Source: Megamonas sp. UBA1799
GTDB taxonomy: Bacteria > Bacillota > Negativicutes > Selenomonadales > Selenomonadaceae
DNA: 10,626 bases
Assembly (NCBI GenBank): GCA_002319815.1
Contig: DCFR01000043.1
Span: forward strand, 1 to 10,626
Reading direction: 5' to 3'
Positions 6,007-10,626 of this stretch are shown here, one piece after another. The stretch's first letter is position 1, and each line of letters opens with the position of its first letter. The notes below the pieces were generated by a model. The model worked only from the letters and a program-made list of their open reading frames with translations. It was not told the origin of the DNA and searched no databases. Position numbers and translations under genes: made by a program.

Positions 6007-6867
6007 ATGACAGCGAGAATTTTGGCAGGCAAGGATTTTGCCGCACAGATTAAGGAAGAGGCCAAGAAGCAGGCTGAGGCTATTAAAGAACAATATGGAG
6101 TGACGCCGGGGCTGGCCGTAGTGATTGTTGGCAGTGATCCGGCTTCGCAGGTTTATGTCCGCAACAAACATAAAGCCTGCGAGGCGCTGGGGATTTACTC
6201 CGAGGTCATTGTTTTGCCGGAGGATACAACCAAGGAAGCTTTGCTGGCGCAAATTGATGCGCTGAACAGCAGCCGTAAGATCCATGGTATTCTGGTGCAG
6301 CTGCCGCTGCCGGCAGCGCTTGGCAGCGCGGAAGCTGAGATTCTGGACCGCATTGATCCAAAGAAGGATGTGGATGGGTTTCATCCGGTCAATGTCGGCC
6401 GCCTGGTGACCGGACAACCGGCTTTGGTTCCTTGTACGCCGGCCGGTTGTATCCGCATGCTGGAGCTGGCGGCTATTCCGATGGACGGCGCGCATGCCGT
6501 GATTATCGGGCGCAGCAATATTGTCGGCAAGCCGATGATGAATTTGTTGCTGCAAAAGAATGCCACGGTTACGGTCTGCCATTCGCATACAAAAAATCTG
6601 GCGGAAATCACCCGGACGGCTGATATTCTGGTGGCTGCTGTCGGTCGGCCGCGTTTTGTGACGGCGGATATGGTGAAACCGGGAGCGGCGGTTATTGATG
6701 TCGGTATCAACCGCATTGCCCCGAAACAGCTGGTCGGCGATGTTGATTTTACGGCGGTGCAGGAAGTTGCCGGGGCGATTACGCCGGTTCCGGGCGGCGT
6801 GGGCTTGTTGACCATTGCGATGCTTATGCAAAATACGATTACTGCAGCGCTTATGCAGCTGGCTTAA
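6007..6867 (+). CDS. folD: FolD, methylene-THF dehydrogenase / methenyl-THF cyclohydrolase
   Basis: Bifunctional cytoplasmic enzyme converting 10-formyl-THF to methenyl-THF and then methylene-THF, usually NADP-linked; steps of the methyl branch of the Wood-Ljungdahl pathway and of general one-carbon supply. The 286 residues match E. coli FolD position for position at the active site: Y50, K54 (in YVRNKHKACE), Q98 (in VQLPLP) and D121 (in KKDVDGFHPVN). The nucleotide-binding GRSNIVGKP is at 168-176. One oddity: the C-terminal signature PGGVGPMT reads PGGVGLLT (L267-L268). GAGGTG 5 nt before the ATG supports the start. It lies 32 nt after ubiA and 34 nt before fhs, and ends with two stop codons in a row. 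Confidence 0.97.
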   Translation: MTARILAGKDFAAQIKEEAKKQAEAIKEQYGVTPGLAVVIVGSDPASQVYVRNKHKACEALGIYSEVIVLPEDTTKEALLAQIDALNSSRKIHGILVQLPLPAALGSAEAEILDRIDPKKDVDGFHPVNVGRLVTGQPALVPCTPAGCIRMLELAAIPMDGAHAVIIGRSNIVGKPMMNLLLQKNATVTVCHSHTKNLAEITRTADILVAAVGRPRFVTADMVKPGAAVIDVGINRIAPKQLVGDVDFTAVQEVAGAITPVPGGVGLLTIAMLMQNTITAALMQLA

Positions 6868-6901
6868 TAAATTTATAGTTAAAACAGGGAGGATACTGCA
6901 C

Positions 6902-8569
6902 ATGAAAACTGACGTAGAAATTGCCCAGGAGGCCGCTATCCGGCCAATTCGTGAGATTGCGGAGAAACTTGGCATTCCGGAAGACGAACTGGAGCTTTAT
7001 GGAAAATACAAAGCGAAGATTACCCTGGATGCCTGGCAGCGGGTCAAAGACCAGCCCAATGGCAAATTGATTCTGGTGACAGCCATCAACCCGACGCCGG
7101 CAGGGGAAGGCAAAACAACGACGAGCGTCGGGCTGGCGGATGCTTTTCATGAGCAGGGTAAAAAGACCGCAGTTGCTCTGCGTGAGCCTTCACTGGGGCC
7201 TTGCTTCGGATTGAAGGGCGGCGCTGCCGGCGGCGGGTATTCTCAGGTCGTGCCGATGGAAGATATCAATCTGCATTTTACGGGCGATTTCCATGCGATT
7301 ACGACGGCGCACAATCTGCTGGCTGCGATTATCGATAATCATATCCAGCAGGGGAATGCGCTGGATCTTGATGTGCGCCGTATTGTCTGGAAGCGCGTGC
7401 TCGATTTGAATGACCGGGCGCTGCGCCATGTTGTCATTGGTCTTGGCGGCAAGCCGCATGGCATGCCGCGGGAGACAGGTTTTGATATCACGGTGGCATC
7501 CGAGATGATGGCGATTCTTTGCCTGGCGGACGGGCTGGAGGATATGAAGAAACGTTTGGGCCGGATCGTGGTGGCCTATACGCGGGATGGCCGGGCCGTG
7601 CGTGCGGAAGAGCTGCATGTGACCGGTGCGCTGACGCTTTTGTTCAAGGATGCGATCAAACCAAATCTTGTGCAGACCTTAGAGGGAACGCCGGCATTTA
7701 TTCATGGCGGTCCGTTTGCTAATATTGCGCATGGCTGCAATAGTATCATGGCAACCAAATTCGCGTTGAAGTTCGCGGATTATGTAGTTACAGAAGCCGG
7801 TTTCGGCGCTGATCTCGGAGCTGAGAAGTTCTTGGATATTAAATGTCGGTTTGCCGGGTTCCATCCGGATGCGGTGGTTATCGTCGCCACGGTCCGGGCA
7901 CTTAAAATGCATGGCGGCTTGCCGAAAACGGAGCTGAGCAAGGTCGATATGACGGCGCTGGAGAAGGGGCTGGCCAATCTTACCAAGCATATTGAAAACA
8001 TTCATAAGTTCGGCTTACCAGCCGTGGTGGCAATTAATGCGTTTCCAACGGATACGCCGGAAGAGCTGGCATTTGTGGAGAAGAAATGTCAGGAGCTCGG
8101 CGCGGAAGTGGCTTTGTCCGAAGTTTGGGCTAAGGGCGGCAAGGGCGGTTTGAAACTGGCGGAAAAAGTAGAAGCTGCGATGGAGAAACCGAATAATTTC
8201 CGGTTGCTTTATGATGTCAATGCCAGCGTCCCTGATAAAATTGCTACGATTGCGCGGGAAATTTATGGCGCAGACGGGGTAGATTTTACAGATGCAGCCA
8301 GGAAGAATCTTCAGGAGATCGAGACGCTGGGCTTTGATAAAATGCCGGTCTGCATGGCCAAAACGCAGTATTCGCTGAGTGACGATGCCGCCAAGTTGGG
8401 GCGCCCAACCGGGTTCCGTATTACGGTCCGGGAACTCAAAATTTCGGCCGGAGCTGGTTTTATCGTGGCCATGACCGGCAACATTCTCACCATGCCGGGC
8501 TTGCCAAAACATCCGGCGGCAGAAAATATGGATATTGATGAGCAGGGAAAAATTACCGGACTTTTTTAA
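6902..8569 (+). CDS. fhs: Formate-tetrahydrofolate ligase
   Basis: ATP-dependent activation of formate on THF to give 10-formyl-THF, the entry step of the methyl branch in acetogens and a C1 supply step elsewhere. The 555-residue length is standard. Visible motifs include the P-loop TPAGEGKTT at 65-73, REPSLGPCFGLKGGAAGGGY at 94-113 and FTGDFHAIT at about 126-134. The ATG at 6902 has AGGGAGG 9 nt upstream; an open reading frame extends further upstream into folD but without a start that the family would use. It is placed between folD and the MetF-like gene, so the three consecutive C1 steps are encoded together. No broken motif or frameshift was seen. Confidence 0.98.
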   Translation: MKTDVEIAQEAAIRPIREIAEKLGIPEDELELYGKYKAKITLDAWQRVKDQPNGKLILVTAINPTPAGEGKTTTSVGLADAFHEQGKKTAVALREPSLGPCFGLKGGAAGGGYSQVVPMEDINLHFTGDFHAITTAHNLLAAIIDNHIQQGNALDLDVRRIVWKRVLDLNDRALRHVVIGLGGKPHGMPRETGFDITVASEMMAILCLADGLEDMKKRLGRIVVAYTRDGRAVRAEELHVTGALTLLFKDAIKPNLVQTLEGTPAFIHGGPFANIAHGCNSIMATKFALKFADYVVTEAGFGADLGAEKFLDIKCRFAGFHPDAVVIVATVRALKMHGGLPKTELSKVDMTALEKGLANLTKHIENIHKFGLPAVVAINAFPTDTPEELAFVEKKCQELGAEVALSEVWAKGGKGGLKLAEKVEAAMEKPNNFRLLYDVNASVPDKIATIAREIYGADGVDFTDAARKNLQEIETLGFDKMPVCMAKTQYSLSDDAAKLGRPTGFRITVRELKISAGAGFIVAMTGNILTMPGLPKHPAAENMDIDEQGKITGLF

Positions 8570-8591
8570 TGTCAGGCAGGGGGCGTTCTGG

Positions 8592-9338
8592 ATGAAACGA
8601 ATGTCGGTAGAACTGGTTCCGCGCAGTGAAGAAGAATTGCGCGCGGATCTTCAGCTTTTAAAAGATAATACGGCAGGAATTGGTTTGATTAATGTTCCTG
8701 ATCTGCTGCGCTGTGCGATGCGCAGTTGGGAAGGGGCCGCTTTGGCGCAGACGGTTTATCCGGCGGCAATGCCGCACATCCGGGCGATGGATGTGGATCT
8801 CGATCAGCCGCTCCGAATGGCCGGCTTTCTGCGGGAACATCATATTCGGGAGGTTTTAGTCATTGAAGGGGATCCGCCGCAGGATATGACGCATACTGTT
8901 TATCCGACCGTGAGCACTGATGTCATTCGCAAATTCCGTGAAGAAATGCCGGACATTAAGGTGTATGCCGGCATTGATCAATATCGCGGCAGTATGCGGC
9001 AGGAGCAATATCAGATTCGCCGTAAGCTGCAGGCCGGAGCCGCCGGATTCTTTACGCAGCCGTTTTTTGACATGCGTTTTTTGGCCATGTATGCAGAATT
9101 GTTGGACGGACTTGAGGTATATTGGGGTGTGTCGCCGATTTTTTCCGTGCGTTCGCAAAGCTATTGGGAACTAAAAAATAATGTTGTTTTTCCTAAGGAT
9201 TTTGCACCCACGCTGGAGTGGAGCATTTCTTTCGCCCGCCGGGTGATGGAGTTTGTTTCGAAGACCGACGACGGGCTTTATCTCATGCCGATTAAGTCTA
9301 ATTTGGCCGCCTATCTCAATGGAGTATTGGCGAAATAA
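8592..9338 (+). CDS. Short, divergent methylenetetrahydrofolate reductase (MetF-like)
   Basis: Predicted flavoprotein reducing methylene-THF to methyl-THF, the last folate step of the methyl branch. At 248 residues it is shorter than the roughly 290-300 of typical MetF. Recognisable barrel elements are E7 in VELVP (equivalent to the FEFFPP strand), IEGDPP at 91-96 with D94 at the flavin site, AGIDQYRG at 126-133, QAGAAGFFTQPFFD at 147-160 with Q156, and a C-terminal region ending near 235. The usual VTYGAGGST segment is not recognisable; INVPDLL occupies that place. AGGGGG 8 nt before ATG 8592 fixes the start. No MetV gene adjoins it; the Nfn-like pair follows 32 nt later and may supply electrons (inference). 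A non-MTHFR member of the family is the alternative. Confidence 0.82.
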   Translation: MKRMSVELVPRSEEELRADLQLLKDNTAGIGLINVPDLLRCAMRSWEGAALAQTVYPAAMPHIRAMDVDLDQPLRMAGFLREHHIREVLVIEGDPPQDMTHTVYPTVSTDVIRKFREEMPDIKVYAGIDQYRGSMRQEQYQIRRKLQAGAAGFFTQPFFDMRFLAMYAELLDGLEVYWGVSPIFSVRSQSYWELKNNVVFPKDFAPTLEWSISFARRVMEFVSKTDDGLYLMPIKSNLAAYLNGVLAK

Positions 9339-9370
9339 ACTGTTTAGTTTCATATAGAGGAGACTATGTT

Positions 9371-10300
9371 ATGTTTAAAGTACTGAAAAAAAAGCTTCTT
9401 TCTCCCGGCGTTTTTCGCTTTGATGTGGAGGCGCCGCGGATTGCGAAAAAAACGCAGCCGGGACAATTTATTATTCTGCGGGTCAATGAGGAGGGTGAAC
9501 GCATTCCGCTGACCGTAGCTGATTTTGACCGTGAACAAGGCGTTATTACGATTATTTTCCAGGTGGTGGGCGCGTCCACGCAGCTTTTGAGCGAGCTTAA
9601 TGAGGGCGAGGCAATTCTTGATTTTGTCGGTCCGCTCGGTAAAAAATCGGATGTGCGGCCGGGACTCGGGACCGTTGTCTGTATTGGCGGCGGCATCGGC
9701 GTGGCGCCGGTTTATCCGATTGCCCGCGGGATGAAACAGGCCGGCAATCATGTGATTTCCATTATGGGCGCCCGCAGCCGGGAGATTTTGATCATGGAAT
9801 CGGAAATGCAGGCGGTCAGCGATGAACTTCTTGTTGCTACGGATGATGGCAGCTACGGCATTCATGGTTTCGTGACGACAGCATTGCAGCAGCTGATGGA
9901 TCGCGGCGTGCAGCCGGATCTGATTTATGCGATCGGACCGGTGGTTATGATGCGCAGTGTGGTTGAGGCAACTCGTCCTTTGGGAATTAAGACGATTGTG
10001 AGCCTGAATCCGGTCATGGTTGACGGCACTGGCATGTGCGGCGGCTGCCGCGTTCTGCTCGGCAACCAAAGCAAGTTTGCATCTGTGGACGGCCCCGAAT
10101 TCGATGCATCGCAGGTCGATTTCGAAGTTCTGATGCAGAGAAATGCGATGTATCGGGAAAAAGAGTGCCAGTCCCTGAAAGACTTCAGCGAACACAAAGA
10201 CGAAGAAATTGCCGATCTGCGCGCGGAGTTGGCGGCGCGCCGGCAAGCTGAGCAAAAGATACAGGCAGAGCTGGATGCAAAGGAGAAACACTATGTCTGA
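9371..10300 (+). CDS. nfnA: NfnA/SudB/PyrK-like FAD and [2Fe-2S] subunit
   Basis: Small subunit of a ferredoxin:NADP oxidoreductase-type complex (Nfn, formerly sulfide dehydrogenase), handling NADH through FAD. Of 309 residues, the first 95 or so form the FAD domain with ERIPLTVAD at 43-51; GGGIGVAP at 106-113 marks the NAD domain; MVDGTGMCGGC at 216-226 is the [2Fe-2S] segment. The cysteine expected in the following FACVDGPEFD motif is Ser238 (TCT at 10082-10084). Beyond residue 270 there is a charged, coiled-coil-like tail of about 40 residues that ordinary NfnA proteins lack as far as I know. GAGGAG lies 8 nt before the ATG. The end overlaps nfnB by 8 nt. A stand-alone PyrK or sulfide dehydrogenase role is less likely given the GltA-like partner. 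Confidence 0.85.
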   Translation: MFKVLKKKLLSPGVFRFDVEAPRIAKKTQPGQFIILRVNEEGERIPLTVADFDREQGVITIIFQVVGASTQLLSELNEGEAILDFVGPLGKKSDVRPGLGTVVCIGGGIGVAPVYPIARGMKQAGNHVISIMGARSREILIMESEMQAVSDELLVATDDGSYGIHGFVTTALQQLMDRGVQPDLIYAIGPVVMMRSVVEATRPLGIKTIVSLNPVMVDGTGMCGGCRVLLGNQSKFASVDGPEFDASQVDFEVLMQRNAMYREKECQSLKDFSEHKDEEIADLRAELAARRQAEQKIQAELDAKEKHYV

Positions 10301-10626
10301 CATCGGCCTGCATACCAACTCTGAACGCAACTCCATCTCGCTCAAGGAGCGGATGAAGATTGCCCGCGCCCCCATGCCGGAGCTTGATCCGCAGGTGCGG
10401 AGCCGCAATTTCGAAGAAGTGAATCTTGGCCTTCCGCAGGCCGATGCGCTTACTGAGGCCTCGCGCTGTATTGAGTGCGCAAAGCCCGGATGCGTTGTTG
10501 AGTGTCCGGTTGGCGTCAAGATCAAGGAAGTGGTAGCACTCATCCGCTCAGGCGACTACCTTGCCGCTGCATCCAAAATGCGCGAAGACAACGCGCTGCC
10601 CGCCATCACCGGCCGCGTCTGCCCGC
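10293..10626 (+). CDS. nfnB: NfnB/GltA-like flavoprotein subunit, N-terminal part (cut by window end)
   Basis: Large subunit of the Nfn-type complex or glutamate synthase small-chain family; only the first 111 codons are visible. They contain the N-terminal ferredoxin-like region: PMPELDPQVRSRNFEEVNLG, then CIECAKPGCVVECPVGVKI at about residues 59-77 and GRVCP near the window end, which together provide [4Fe-4S] cysteine ligands. The ATG at 10293 has AGGAG 7 nt upstream and overlaps the nfnA-like stop codon by 8 nt, implying coupled translation and a complex of the two products. Codon use favours C-ending codons much more than the upstream genes do. The NADPH-binding domains lie outside the window, so NfnB versus GltD/GltA cannot be fully separated. 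Confidence 0.85.
   Translation, partial: MSDIGLHTNSERNSISLKERMKIARAPMPELDPQVRSRNFEEVNLGLPQADALTEASRCIECAKPGCVVECPVGVKIKEVVALIRSGDYLAAASKMREDNALPAITGRVCP

Noticed and set aside
5908..6975. Long open frame (355 codons) antisense to folD
   Set aside because: It covers a fully conserved folD gene and has no recognisable domain or ribosome site; codon bias explains the openness.
9350..10543. Long open frame (397 codons) antisense to the nfnA/nfnB-like genes
   Set aside because: The plus strand holds two clear family members with good ribosome sites; the antisense product is rich in His, Arg and Asn and resembles no family, as expected for a shadow frame.

Overview
The window reads as chromosomal DNA from a strictly anaerobic Firmicute, most likely of the Negativicutes (Sporomusa/Pelosinus-like). 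The basis is inference from gene content: a Tat pair without tatB, a polyprenyl synthase with a UbiD/UbiA pair (menaquinone), an acetogen-type folD-fhs-metF folate block, and an Nfn-type ferredoxin/NAD(P)H transhydrogenase. Base composition is near 50% GC by eye. Shine-Dalgarno sequences are strong (AGGAGG/AGGGGG type) and several genes appear to start with TTG. No rRNA, tRNA, IS element, CRISPR array or prophage gene was seen, and no gene-free stretch exceeds 300 bases; the largest gap is about 185 nt.

Layout. Minus strand at the left edge: deoD (73-777), possibly followed by a partial unknown ORF leaving the window (57-1). A divergent promoter region (778-962) separates it from a plus-strand run reaching the right edge: an Rrf2 regulator (963-1394), polyprenyl diphosphate synthase (about 1456-2427), tatA (2495-2749), tatC (2881-3660), ubiD (3676-5136), ubiA (5129-5974), folD (6007-6867), fhs (6902-8569), a short MetF-like protein (8592-9338), nfnA-like (9371-10300) and the N-terminus of nfnB-like (10293-10626, cut). 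Gaps are short or genes overlap, so most of the run could be one or a few transcripts. The clearest internal break is a 17-bp hairpin between tatA and tatC, which may lower tatC relative to tatA.

How the genes may work together. The synthase supplies an isoprenoid tail, UbiA attaches it to an aromatic ring and UbiD decarboxylates the ring acid, giving a (mena)quinone route. Tat exports folded cofactor-containing proteins, often quinone-linked oxidoreductases. Fhs, FolD and MetF form the methyl branch from formate to methyl-THF. Nfn interconverts ferredoxin, NADH and NADPH, which could feed the NADP-linked FolD and the MetF-like reductase. Joint control by the Rrf2 protein is inference only.

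Points most worth a second look: deoD has Asn where the catalytic Asp204 is expected; the NfnA-like protein has Ser where a [2Fe-2S] cysteine is expected and carries a C-terminal coiled-coil tail, in a stretch where codon use shifts abruptly; FolD breaks its PGGVGPMT signature; the MetF-like protein is short and divergent; TatA has a 13-residue tandem repeat kept by silent codon changes; and a 27-codon Cys-rich ORF overlaps the tatA stop.
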